NCBI RefSeq assembly: GCF_003097235.1
Contig: NZ_QEQQ01000001.1
Span: 521,107-585,106, forward strand
DNA: 64,000 nucleotides
Origin: Pseudomonas sp. CC120222-01a
Lineage (GTDB): Bacteria; Pseudomonadota; Gammaproteobacteria; Pseudomonadales; Pseudomonadaceae
Reading direction: 5' to 3'
Shown: in pieces, positions 31,666 through 39,491 of the stretch
Position numbering within the stretch: the stretch's first letter is position 1
Layout: every line of letters begins with the position of its first letter
The notes under the pieces: model-generated
Seen by the model: only the letters and a program-made list of their open reading frames with translations
What the model was told of the DNA's origin: nothing
Databases searched by the model: none
Made by a program: the position numbers and the translations under genes

Positions 31666-31685
31666 GGTAGCCAACGGCGGTTGCC
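31666..31685 (+). promoter_or_regulatory. ANTAR-target hairpin (NasT binding site) in the nitrate transporter leader
   Basis: A 7-bp stem GGTAGCC/GGTTGCC (two G-U pairs) closes the hexaloop AACGGC (31673-31678), which has A at loop position 1 and G at position 4, the signature of ANTAR RNA targets. It lies 37 bases after the nasT stop and 16 bases before the leader terminator. I could not find an equally clear partner hairpin upstream; a weaker CAGC/GCTG hairpin is present at 31641-31652. Confidence 0.75.
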
Positions 31686-31701
31686 TCATAAAACTCCCGA
31701 C

Positions 31702-31757
31702 AAAGACGTCGCTCTCCCCTCCACGCCAGTGGACCGGGTAGCGGCGTCTTTTTCGTT
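31702..31757 (+). terminator. Leader terminator (attenuator) upstream of the nitrate transporter
   Basis: Stem AAAGACGTCGCT (31702-31713) pairs with AGCGGCGTCTTT (31740-31751), 12 pairs including one G-U, followed by TTCGTTT. The stem lies between nasT and the transporter start (31786) and follows the ANTAR-type hairpin, as expected for a NasT-controlled attenuator. Confidence 0.82.
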
Positions 31758-31785
31758 TCCGTTGCATTGCCGAGTGAGGTGTTCG

Positions 31786-32997
31786 ATGAGTACCAGCTTC
31801 TGGAAATCCGGGCATGTGCCCACGCTGTTCGCCGCGTTCCTGTATTTCGACCTGAGCTTCATGGTCTGGTACCTGCTTGGCCCGCTGGCGGTCCAGATTG
31901 CCGCCGACCTGCAACTGAGCGCCCAGCAGCGCGGCCTGATGGTGGCCACGCCGATCCTTGCCGGTGCCGTGCTGCGTTTCGTCATGGGTGTGCTGGTCGA
32001 TCGCCTGTCGCCTAAGACCGCCGGCCTGATCGGCCAGGTGATCGTCATCGTCGCCCTGGCCAGCGCCTGGTACCTGGGCGTGCACACCTATGAGCAAGCC
32101 CTGCTGCTGGGCGTGTTCCTCGGTGTGGCCGGCGCCTCGTTCGCCGTGTCGCTGCCGCTCGCCTCGCAATGGTATCCACCACAGCACCAAGGCAAGGCCA
32201 TGGGTATCGCGGGTGCGGGCAACTCCGGTACGGTGTTCGCCGCCCTGCTGGCCCCGGTGCTGGCTGCCGCGTTTGGCTGGAACAACGTGTTCGGCTTTGC
32301 CGTGCTCCCGCTGCTGCTGACCCTGGCGCTTTTCGCCCTGCTTGCCCGCAATGCGCCGCAACGGCCCAAGCCCAAGGCGGCAGCCGACTACCTCAAAGCC
32401 CTGGGCGACCGTGACAGCTGGTGGTTCATGTTCTTCTACAGCGTCACCTTCGGCGGCTTCATCGGCCTGGCCAGCGCCCTGCCCGGCTACTTCAGCGACC
32501 AGTACGCCCTGAGCCCGGTCAGCGCCGGCTACTACACCGCCGCCTGCGTGTTCGCCGGCAGCCTGATGCGCCCGCTGGGTGGCGCCCTGGCCGACCGCTT
32601 CGGCGGCATCCGCACCCTGCTCGGCATGTACAGTGTGGCCGCCATCTGCATCGCGGCAGTCGGCTTCAACTTGCCGAGTGCTGCAGCCGCCCTGGCGCTG
32701 TTCGTCAGTGCCATGCTCGGCCTCGGCGCTGGCAATGGCGCAGTGTTCCAGCTGGTACCACAACGCTTCCGCCAGGAGATCGGCGTGATGACCGGGTTGA
32801 TCGGCATGGCCGGTGGCATCGGCGGCTTCCTGCTGGCGGCAGGGCTCGGTGCCATCAAGCAGCACACCGGCGACTATCAGCTGGGCCTGTGGCTGTTTGC
32901 CAGCCTCGGCCTGCTCGCCTGGTTCGGCCTGCATGGGGTCAAGCAACGCTGGCGCACCACCTGGGGCTCGGCAGCAGTTACCGCTGCACGGGTCTGA
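31786..32997 (+). CDS. nasA: Nitrate/nitrite MFS transporter (NarK/NasA type)
   Basis: A 403-residue, 12-helix major facilitator protein of the nitrate/nitrite porter family. The first helix region FAAFLYFDLSFMVWYLLGPL and the glycine-rich nitrate signatures GIAGAGNSGTVFAALLAP (about 142-159) and GMAGGIGGFLLAAGLG (about 341-356) are family hallmarks. It should import nitrate for assimilation across the inner membrane. It sits behind the NasT-type leader and ten bases ahead of the kinase gene. Assimilatory reductase genes are not in this window. Start ATG 31786. Confidence 0.92.
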   Translation: MSTSFWKSGHVPTLFAAFLYFDLSFMVWYLLGPLAVQIAADLQLSAQQRGLMVATPILAGAVLRFVMGVLVDRLSPKTAGLIGQVIVIVALASAWYLGVHTYEQALLLGVFLGVAGASFAVSLPLASQWYPPQHQGKAMGIAGAGNSGTVFAALLAPVLAAAFGWNNVFGFAVLPLLLTLALFALLARNAPQRPKPKAAADYLKALGDRDSWWFMFFYSVTFGGFIGLASALPGYFSDQYALSPVSAGYYTAACVFAGSLMRPLGGALADRFGGIRTLLGMYSVAAICIAAVGFNLPSAAAALALFVSAMLGLGAGNGAVFQLVPQRFRQEIGVMTGLIGMAGGIGGFLLAAGLGAIKQHTGDYQLGLWLFASLGLLAWFGLHGVKQRWRTTWGSAAVTAARV

Positions 32998-33006
32998 GGC
33001 ACGGCG

Positions 33007-34674
33007 ATGAGCCTGCAACTCAGCTTCGCCCAGGCCAGCGCCACCGGGCCGCGCACGGAGAACCAGGACGCTCTGCGCCTGGTCACGCCGGCGCCAGAGC
33101 TGGCCGCCAGCAAGGGCTATCTGTTCGCCCTTGCCGATGGCGTCAGCCAGTGCGCCGACGGTGGCCTGGCAGCCCGCGCCAGCCTGCAGGCACTGGCCAT
33201 GGACTATTACGCCACGCCTGCCACTTGGGGAGTGGCCCAGGCCCTGGACCGCCTGCTGTTGGCACAGAACCGCTGGTTGCGCGCCCAAGGCAACCAGCCG
33301 CTGTTGACCACACTGAGCGCCCTGGTACTGCGCGGGCGCCGCTTCACCCTGGCGCACGTGGGCGATTGCCGAGCCTATCGCTGGCACGCCGGGCGCCTGC
33401 AATGCCTGAGCGAAGACCACGTCTGGGACCAGCCAGGCATGCAGCACGTACTCAAGCGCGCACTGGGCCTGGACCAGCACCTGCTGGTCGATTACCTGGA
33501 CGGTGAGCTGCAAGCTGGCGAGTGCTACCTGCTGCTCAGTGACGGCGTCTGGGCCAGCCTTGGCGATCAGCACATTCAGGCCGTACTGCGCGAGCAACCC
33601 GACCTGCAGTCGGCCGCCGACACCCTGGTTGCCAGCGCCCATCACAACGGCAGCCAAGACAACGCCAGTGCCTTGCTGGTACGGGTCGAGCAACTGGGCA
33701 CGGCCAACCTCGGCGACACCCTGGTGCAACTGCAGCAGTGGCCATTGCCGGGCCCGCTGCGCGCGGGTCAGGCACTTGATAACTGGCAAGTGGAGACGCG
33801 CCTGGCACACAGTCGCCAATCGCTGCTTTACCGCGTGCGCGATGCCCAAGGCCAACCCTGGCTGCTGAAAACCCTGCCCGGCGAGCGCGAACAAGAACCC
33901 GGTGCCGCCCAGGGACTGCTATTGGAAGAGTGGTTCCTGCGCCGGGTCGCTGGCCGGCACTTCCCCGAGCTGCACCCCGCGAGCCAGCGCCAGCACCTGT
34001 ACTACGTGATGCGCGAACACAGCGGCAAGACCCTCGCCGCGCACCTCAACGAACATGGCCCGCTAGCGCTGGCCCAGTGGCTGGAAATCGCCCGCCAAAT
34101 GCTGCAGGCCGTCGGTGTGCTGCATCGGCGCAATCTGCTGCACCGCGACATCAAACCGGAAAACCTGCACCTGGGCGATGACCGCCAGCTGCGCCTGCTG
34201 GACTTCGGCCTGGCGTACTGCCCGGGCCTGTCCCAAGACCCGCTGCACGAATTGCCCGGCACGCCCTCGTACATCGCCCCGGAAGCCTTCGAAGGCCAGC
34301 CACCAAGCCCGCGCCAGGACCTGTACGCCGTCGGTGTCACGCTCTATCGCCTGCTGACCGGGCATTATCCCTACGGGGAGATCGAGGCCTTCCAGCGCCC
34401 GCGCTTTGGTCAGGCCATAAACCCCTCCCGCTACCGCCCCGACCTGCCCGAATGGCTGCAGCACAACATGCTGCAAGCCGTGGCAGCGGACCCGGCGCAA
34501 CGCTTCGAAACCGCCGAACAATGGTTGCTGTTACTCGAACGCGGTGACCGCCAGGAGCTGCCCAGCCGCCCACGTCCGCTGCTGGAACGTGAACCGTTGA
34601 AGGTCTGGCGCACCCTGGCCCTGCTGTCCCTGGTGTTCAACCTGATACTGCTGTTCGCCCTGTTCAAGGGCTGA
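33007..34674 (+). CDS. PP2C phosphatase-Ser/Thr kinase fusion protein
   Basis: A 555-residue bifunctional protein. The N-terminal PP2C domain (about 1-235) keeps metal-binding aspartates in ENQDA, LADGVS, LSDGVW and SQDNAS. The eukaryotic-type kinase domain (about 260-510) has a catalytic Lys in WLLKTL, HRDIKPEN (about 379-386), DFG (about 399) and a PSYIAPE activation-segment end. The glycine-rich loop is degenerate. A single C-terminal membrane helix (about 530-552) anchors it, so both enzymes face the cytoplasm. It follows the nitrate transporter by nine bases, so it is part of the nitrate-assimilation operon; the substrate is unknown. Confidence 0.9.
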   Translation: MSLQLSFAQASATGPRTENQDALRLVTPAPELAASKGYLFALADGVSQCADGGLAARASLQALAMDYYATPATWGVAQALDRLLLAQNRWLRAQGNQPLLTTLSALVLRGRRFTLAHVGDCRAYRWHAGRLQCLSEDHVWDQPGMQHVLKRALGLDQHLLVDYLDGELQAGECYLLLSDGVWASLGDQHIQAVLREQPDLQSAADTLVASAHHNGSQDNASALLVRVEQLGTANLGDTLVQLQQWPLPGPLRAGQALDNWQVETRLAHSRQSLLYRVRDAQGQPWLLKTLPGEREQEPGAAQGLLLEEWFLRRVAGRHFPELHPASQRQHLYYVMREHSGKTLAAHLNEHGPLALAQWLEIARQMLQAVGVLHRRNLLHRDIKPENLHLGDDRQLRLLDFGLAYCPGLSQDPLHELPGTPSYIAPEAFEGQPPSPRQDLYAVGVTLYRLLTGHYPYGEIEAFQRPRFGQAINPSRYRPDLPEWLQHNMLQAVAADPAQRFETAEQWLLLLERGDRQELPSRPRPLLEREPLKVWRTLALLSLVFNLILLFALFKG

Positions 34675-34705
34675 ACGCACCCTGAAACCACAAACTGCAG
34701 GCAAA

Positions 34706-34735
34706 GAAAAACCCGGCCGAGGCCGGGTTTTTCAT
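34706..34735. terminator. Two-way Rho-independent terminator between the kinase gene and oprF
   Basis: CCCGGC (34712-34717), loop CGAG, GCCGGG (34722-34727), flanked by an A run on the left and T run on the right, so it works in both directions for the converging transcripts. Confidence 0.9.
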
Positions 34736-34751
34736 TGAAGCTTCAAACCAA

Positions 34752-35789
34752 TTACTTGGCCTGGGCTTCTACCTGAGCTTCAACGCGACGGTTGATAGCA
34801 CGGCCTTCTTCGGTGGCGTTGTCGGCAACCGGACGGGTTTCGCCGTAGCCAACCGACTGAACGCGGCTGGACTCAACACCGTACTGCTGGGTCAGAACCT
34901 GCTTCACAGCATTGGCACGACGCTCGGACAGCTTCTGGTTGTAGGCGTCTGGACCGACGGAGTCAGTGTGACCTTCAACCACGGTGGTGGTCTGTGGGTA
35001 CTGCTTCATGAAGTCAGCCAGGTTCTTGATGTCGCCGTAGCTGTTTGGCTTGACGACCGACTTGTCGAAGTCGAACTTGACGTCCAGCTCAACGCGAACG
35101 ACTTCGGCAACAGCCGGGCAGCCATCAGCGTCAACGGTAACGTTGGCTGGGGTGTCTGGGCACTTGTCGACGTTGTCGCACACGCCGTCGTTGTCGGAGT
35201 CGGAGCAGACTTCAGCAACTGGGGCTGGAGCAGCAGCAACCTTGCCACCGCTGCCACCGAAGTTCAGACCCACACCAACGCTTGGGCCCCACTCGGTGTA
35301 GCCGCTGTCGATGTTGTAGTTGGCTTCAACGCCGGCACGGGCGAAGAACATGTCGGTGATGTACCACTTGGCGCCAGCGCCAACGTTGGCGAAGGTGGAG
35401 TGGTCACGGCCGCTACGAGTGGCCTGGCCCAGGCTCTCGTGAGCGAAACCAGCGGAAACGTACGGACGCAGAGCGTCGCCGACGGTACCGAAGTGGTAGG
35501 TAGCGTCCAGCTTGGCCTTGGAACCTTTGATGTCTTTGTTGCCGTCATCGCCACGAGCGTTGTGAGTCTCGTTGTAGCCCAGGTCCAGGGATACGTCGTC
35601 GGTCAGGAAGTAACCCAGGCGAACACCAGGGTTGGTGCCGTCGTTCTTGAAGTTACGTTCGCTGTCGTAGTACTGCTTGGTCACGTTGCCTTCGATTTCG
35701 ACTGCGCCCTGGCCTTGAGCCATAACGCCGAACGAAGTAGCTGCGACGAGCGAGCCAATGGCCAAGCCCAAGGTGTTTTTCAATTTCAT
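34752..35789 (-). CDS. oprF: Major outer-membrane porin OprF
   Basis: A 345-residue OmpA-family porin. Signal peptide MKLKNTLGLAIGSLVAATSFGVMA, an N-terminal eight-stranded beta-barrel (about 25-180), a flexible linker with four cysteines and TSP3-like Asp-rich repeats (CSDSDNDGVCDNVDKC, about 195-210), and a C-terminal OmpA-like peptidoglycan-binding domain (EGHTDSVGPDAYNQKLSERR, about 270-290). It ties the outer membrane to peptidoglycan and forms a low-efficiency porin. GGGGA lies nine bases before the ATG. SigX, encoded directly upstream, is known to drive its transcription. Confidence 0.97.
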   Translation of the reverse strand: MKLKNTLGLAIGSLVAATSFGVMAQGQGAVEIEGNVTKQYYDSERNFKNDGTNPGVRLGYFLTDDVSLDLGYNETHNARGDDGNKDIKGSKAKLDATYHFGTVGDALRPYVSAGFAHESLGQATRSGRDHSTFANVGAGAKWYITDMFFARAGVEANYNIDSGYTEWGPSVGVGLNFGGSGGKVAAAPAPVAEVCSDSDNDGVCDNVDKCPDTPANVTVDADGCPAVAEVVRVELDVKFDFDKSVVKPNSYGDIKNLADFMKQYPQTTTVVEGHTDSVGPDAYNQKLSERRANAVKQVLTQQYGVESSRVQSVGYGETRPVADNATEEGRAINRRVEAQVEAQAK

Positions 35790-35899
35790 CCGTTAAATCC
35801 CCATCTGGTGATAGTTAAGCAGTCCCACCAACATCCGGGGGACAACTCGACGGCAAGTCTAGCAGAACTCGCCGATTCGTTAGAGATATTTACAAGGGA

Positions 35900-36490
35900 C
35901 TAAGTTTCATCCAAACCTGCAAATTTCTCACGAAGCTTGTCTAGCGCGCGCTTGTAGCGCATTTTCGTTGCGCTCAAGCCCATGTGCATGATATCGGCGA
36001 TCTCCTGAAATTCCAGTTCCGCGACAAAACGCAGCACCAGGATTTCCCGGTCAATCGGGTTCACATGCACCAGCCACTTGTCCAGCCCGCCTTTTTCTTC
36101 CGGTTTCGGTGCCTTCTCTTCGGACGCCTCTTCTACAGGGTCCAGGCTCAAGGCATCCATCAACCGGCGTTTACGACGCTCCTTGCGGTACTGGGTAATG
36201 CATTCGTTGTAGGTAATGCTGTAGAGCCAGGTCTTGAACTTGGACTTGCCCTCGAAGTTCTTCAGACCGTACAGCACCTTCAGCATCACTTCCTGACAGA
36301 CATCATCAGCGTCGCGGTCGTTCCCCAGATAACGCGCACAGACGTTGAACAGGGTCCGCTGGTAGCGCCGCATGAGTTCCTCATAGGCGCGGGTTACGTG
36401 GTACAGCTCCTCATGCGAACGCGCCACCAACTCCTCGTCGGTGAGTTCGCGGGGGTCGTAACGCATGGGCGGCGAATGAACTTTATTCAA
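35900..36490 (-). CDS. sigX: ECF sigma factor SigX
   Basis: A 196-residue extracytoplasmic-function sigma factor controlling oprF and membrane-fluidity genes. Region 2 (YQRTLFNVCARYLGNDRDADD..., about 43-115) and region 4 (PIDREILVLRFVAELEFQEIAD, about 145-185) are present, with a charged linker (EEASEEKAPKPEEKGG). The TTG start at 36490 gives MNKVHSPPMRYDPRELTDEELV, which matches the SigX N-terminus better than the internal ATG at 36466. No anti-sigma gene is adjacent; instead the mechanosensitive channel cmpX lies just upstream. Confidence 0.94.
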   Translation of the reverse strand: MNKVHSPPMRYDPRELTDEELVARSHEELYHVTRAYEELMRRYQRTLFNVCARYLGNDRDADDVCQEVMLKVLYGLKNFEGKSKFKTWLYSITYNECITQYRKERRKRRLMDALSLDPVEEASEEKAPKPEEKGGLDKWLVHVNPIDREILVLRFVAELEFQEIADIMHMGLSATKMRYKRALDKLREKFAGLDET

Positions 36491-36579
36491 AACGGATCTG
36501 GCCGACAGTCAGGTCAATGTCGCCGCTCAGCCCCATGGGGCGATTTTCGCGGCGGCATACATTAACAGCTTTTGTGCGG

Positions 36580-37404
36580 TTAGCGGCTATTGACTCGCTG
36601 CTCGAGGAGCACGCGATTGGACAGCGACACCAGTTCGCCATCATCGGTCAACAGCGTCGTCTTGACCGTGCCGATCTCTTCGATCATTCCTTCAACCTCT
36701 CCAATCCGCACCTGCTGGCCGACCTGGTAGAGTTCGCGAACGTAGATGCCGGCCAGGATCTGCCCGGCGATTTCGCGGCTGCCAAGGCCCATGGCAAGCG
36801 CAACGGCCAGACCAACGGTAATCAGCCCGATGACGATCACGTGGTTGAGCAGGTCGGTCTTGACCTCCAGCTGGCTGATGGCCACCGAGATGCTGATGAT
36901 GATCACCAGGCCTTGGGTGATGCGCCCCAGGCCCGCAGAGTACTCCAGGCCGATACCTTCGGCCGCGCCGCGCACCAGGCCGTTGGCTACCTGCGCCAGC
37001 AGCACGCCGGCCAGCAGTACCAGGGCTGCGCCGAACACCTTGGGCAGGTACAGGGCGAGCATGTCGAGCGTTGCCGAAACGCGCTCCAGGCCCAGCGATT
37101 CCGCAGCAGAGACGAGGAAGATCAGCAATACGAACCAGTAGACGATCTTGCCGACCAGGGTCGAGATCGGCACCTGGATGCCGATACGGCCCAGCATCTT
37201 GGTCGCACCGGTGCCAGCCATCAGGCGGTCCAGGCCAAACTTGGCCAGGAGTTTGGAAAGCAGTGTATCGAGCAGCTTGGCCACCACGAAACCGAGCAGC
37301 ACCACGACCAGCGCGCCGAACAGGTTGGGGATGAAGTTCGCTACCTTGGTCCATAGGGCGGTCATTGCAGTGACCAGGCTCTGGGTCCAGAGATCGAGTT
37401 CCAT
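36580..37404 (-). CDS. cmpX: Mechanosensitive-channel-like protein CmpX
   Basis: A 274-residue inner-membrane protein with a conserved TM-helix/MscS-like architecture: hydrophobic segments at about 18-45, 82-105, 120-145 and 160-205, then a soluble beta domain (VGQQVRIGEVEGMIEEIGTVKTTLL) typical of MscS channels. In Pseudomonas, CmpX is linked to SigX activity and membrane tension. ATG 37404 has AAGG ten bases upstream; an overlapping TTG at 37410 is the alternative. The start touches the crfX stop, so translation is probably coupled. Confidence 0.93.
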   Translation of the reverse strand: MELDLWTQSLVTAMTALWTKVANFIPNLFGALVVVLLGFVVAKLLDTLLSKLLAKFGLDRLMAGTGATKMLGRIGIQVPISTLVGKIVYWFVLLIFLVSAAESLGLERVSATLDMLALYLPKVFGAALVLLAGVLLAQVANGLVRGAAEGIGLEYSAGLGRITQGLVIIISISVAISQLEVKTDLLNHVIVIGLITVGLAVALAMGLGSREIAGQILAGIYVRELYQVGQQVRIGEVEGMIEEIGTVKTTLLTDDGELVSLSNRVLLEQRVNSR

Positions 37405-37406
37405 AT

Positions 37407-37670
37407 TCAATCGGCCTTATCTGCTTTGCTGCCAGTGGCAGCGTTGCGGGTAGAGTGTCGACGCACCGGCGCAACGTGCGCCGAGCCATTGTTCACGGCG
37501 ATCAGCAGCGCCTGGCTCCAACGACCAAGCAGGCTGAACAGATCACCGGCACCGACCTGGCGGTTGGCGGTTTTCAGCACGCGACCCAGGCACGCGGCAT
37601 CGTCTCGCTCCTCACCAGAGGGCGACGCGTTGAGCAGGTCACGCAGGGATTGTTCAAACGGATCGTGCAT
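37407..37670 (-). CDS. crfX: CrfX protein
   Basis: An 87-residue hydrophilic protein starting MHDPFEQSLRDLLNASPSGEERDD, recognised by sequence and position as CrfX of the Pseudomonas sigX locus (cmaX-crfX-cmpX-sigX-oprF). Function unknown; it is reported with SigX-regulated membrane homeostasis. GAGG lies five bases before the ATG at 37670. It is immediately upstream of, and touches, cmpX. Confidence 0.9.
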   Translation of the reverse strand: MHDPFEQSLRDLLNASPSGEERDDAACLGRVLKTANRQVGAGDLFSLLGRWSQALLIAVNNGSAHVAPVRRHSTRNAATGSKADKAD

Positions 37671-37763
37671 GGGCACCTCGCGCAGTGTCACTCAGAGACG
37701 AGGTGGCCGGGCGATGGGTCACACATCGCAGTGGAACGAATGTTTCAGGATGACTCGGCATGT

Positions 37764-38759
37764 TCATACCCAGCGCAACCGCCGGAACAACCACCACTGC
37801 CCTACCGCCAGGCCCAGCACGACGATGCAGGCCAGCAGGAAGCCATAAGGGTTGCTCGACCCCGGAATGCCGCCGACGTTGATGCCGAGCAGCCCGGTAA
37901 TGAAACTCATGGGCAGGAAGATGCAGGTGATGATGCCGAAGCGGTACATGGTCCGGTTCATCCGCTCGCTGCGCCGGCGGTCTTCGCTTTCCAGTACCAG
38001 CGCTGCCCGCTCGCGGGTCAGTTCGAGCTCTTCGAGGTAGCGGATCAGGCTGTTGTTCAGCTCGTTCCAGTAATCGGCGTCGGCATCGCAGAACCAACTC
38101 AATTTGCTGCGCGACAACTGGGCGTAGATCTCCCGCTGTGGCGCCAGGAACCGGCGCAGCCCTGCGGCGCGGCGGCGAATCTGCTGCAGGCTGCCATGCT
38201 CCGGCGAATACCGTTCGTCGGATTCGACCTTTTCTTCTTCGTCGTCGACCAGTTCCGAGAGGTCGCTGACCAGGCTCTGGACTTTTTCAGTCAGCAGTTC
38301 GCCCATCAACAACAGCAGTTCGGACGCCGATTTCGGCCCCCTGCCCTCTTCAAGCTGCTGAAGGATCTCATCGCTGGCACGCAACGGCCGCAAACGCAGC
38401 GAAATGACCCGCTGCGCCTGGGCATGGATGCGTACCGAAACCATGTCCTCGGGCTCGGCGCCCGGGTTGAGGTTGACCCCGCGCAGAAACAGCAGCATCT
38501 GTTCACCGGCCTGCGGCAACAGCCGTGGCCGGGTGTTTTCCTCCAGCAGCAGATCGCAGGCGAACTCGCTCAGGCCACTGTCTTGCAGCAACCAGGTGCG
38601 GGTTTGCGGATGGCTGCGATCCCAGTGCAGCCACAGGCTTTCTTGTGGCTGCAGTTGCAGGTCGTCCAGCTCGGTCCGGGCAATCGAACGCGCGCCGCCT
38701 TTACCATCGAGCACCAGGGCATGCACCAGCCCCCACTGCGCGTTGTCTTCCTCGAACAT
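37764..38759 (-). CDS. cmaX: CorA/ZntB-family divalent cation transporter CmaX
   Basis: A 331-residue member of the CorA/ZntB family. A large acidic cytoplasmic N-terminal domain (1-265, with long helices 140-260) is followed by two membrane helices (about 270-292 and 303-322) joined by the GIN-type pore motif (GINVGGIPG) and ending in basic residues. GIN rather than the MxxGMN-like CorA version plus the family resemblance favours a ZntB-type transporter of Zn2+ or Mg2+. ATG 38759 is selected by GGAG six bases upstream. Upstream of crfX in the sigX locus, 27 bases after rraA. Confidence 0.9.
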   Translation of the reverse strand: MFEEDNAQWGLVHALVLDGKGGARSIARTELDDLQLQPQESLWLHWDRSHPQTRTWLLQDSGLSEFACDLLLEENTRPRLLPQAGEQMLLFLRGVNLNPGAEPEDMVSVRIHAQAQRVISLRLRPLRASDEILQQLEEGRGPKSASELLLLMGELLTEKVQSLVSDLSELVDDEEEKVESDERYSPEHGSLQQIRRRAAGLRRFLAPQREIYAQLSRSKLSWFCDADADYWNELNNSLIRYLEELELTRERAALVLESEDRRRSERMNRTMYRFGIITCIFLPMSFITGLLGINVGGIPGSSNPYGFLLACIVVLGLAVGQWWLFRRLRWV

Positions 38760-38786
38760 CAAAGCTCCATCAGCGCGTACTGCGCG

Positions 38787-39278
38787 TCACTCCGGCATTT
38801 TCAGCGGGCTTGGCGAAATGATCACGCCGTTGTTGTCGGCATACAGGTACTCGCCCGGGCGGAAGGTGACACCGGCAAAGGTCACGGCCACGTTGAGGTC
38901 GCCGATGCCGCGCTTGTCGGTTTTCATCGGGTGGCTGGCCAGTGCCTGCACACCAACGTCGGTCTGGATCAGTACATCGACGTCTCGCACGCAGCCGTAG
39001 ATCACCAAGCCTTCCCAGCCGTTCTTGGCGGCCTTCTCCGCGAGCATGTCGCCGAGCAGCGCACGGCGCAGCGAGCCACCGCCGTCGACCACCAGAACCT
39101 TGCCCTTGCCATCGAGCTCGACCTGCTCCTTGACCAGCGAGTTGTCTTCGAAGCATTTGATGGTGACGATCTGGCCACCGAAGGAATCACGACCACCGAA
39201 GTTGCTGAACATCGGTTCCAGCACCTGAACCAGGTCCGGGTAGGCATCACACAGGTCGGGCGTTACGTAATGCTGCAT
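38787..39278 (-). CDS. rraA: RraA, regulator of RNase E activity
   Basis: A 163-residue RraA-family protein ([24 protein letters not shown]...). In E. coli RraA trimers bind the C-terminal scaffold of RNase E and inhibit RNA decay. The family segments [25 protein letters not shown] and [10 protein letters not shown] are visible. AGGAG precedes the ATG by six bases. First gene of the leftward run leading into cmaX-crfX-cmpX-sigX-oprF. Confidence 0.94.
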   Translation of the reverse strand: MQHYVTPDLCDAYPDLVQVLEPMFSNFGGRDSFGGQIVTIKCFEDNSLVKEQVELDGKGKVLVVDGGGSLRRALLGDMLAEKAAKNGWEGLVIYGCVRDVDVLIQTDVGVQALASHPMKTDKRGIGDLNVAVTFAGVTFRPGEYLYADNNGVIISPSPLKMPE

Positions 39279-39374
39279 GGGAAGCTCCTGTCAGTCACAA
39301 CGAAAGCGGGTATCGGCCAAGGCTACACCGTAGAAGCCGTTGCAGTCATCCAAGACTGAGCGGTCGTGTTTTGT

Positions 39375-39480
39375 CTGTTCTGGCCTCTTCGCGGGCAGCC
39401 CGCTCCCACAGGGACTTCACAGCCCTTGAGAGCAGTGCTATCCCTGTGGGAGCGGGCTGCCCGCGAAGAGGCCAGAACAG
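39375..39480. repeat. Perfect 40-base inverted REP pair
   Basis: Arms 39375-39414 and 39441-39480 are perfectly complementary over 40 bases with a 26-base centre. The REP core (CTTCGCGGG...CCCGCTCCC) is the same as in the 2345-2441 element. It lies between the rraA promoter region and the stop of the alpha/beta hydrolase gene, both on the minus strand. Confidence 0.88.
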
Positions 39481-39491
39481 ATGAAGCAAAT

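Noticed and set aside
31219..33894. 891-residue minus-strand ORF opposite nasT, the nitrate transporter and the kinase
   Set aside because: It is the antisense shadow of three clearly coding genes. Its low-complexity Gln/Ala/His/Gly composition is typical of reverse frames in high-GC DNA.
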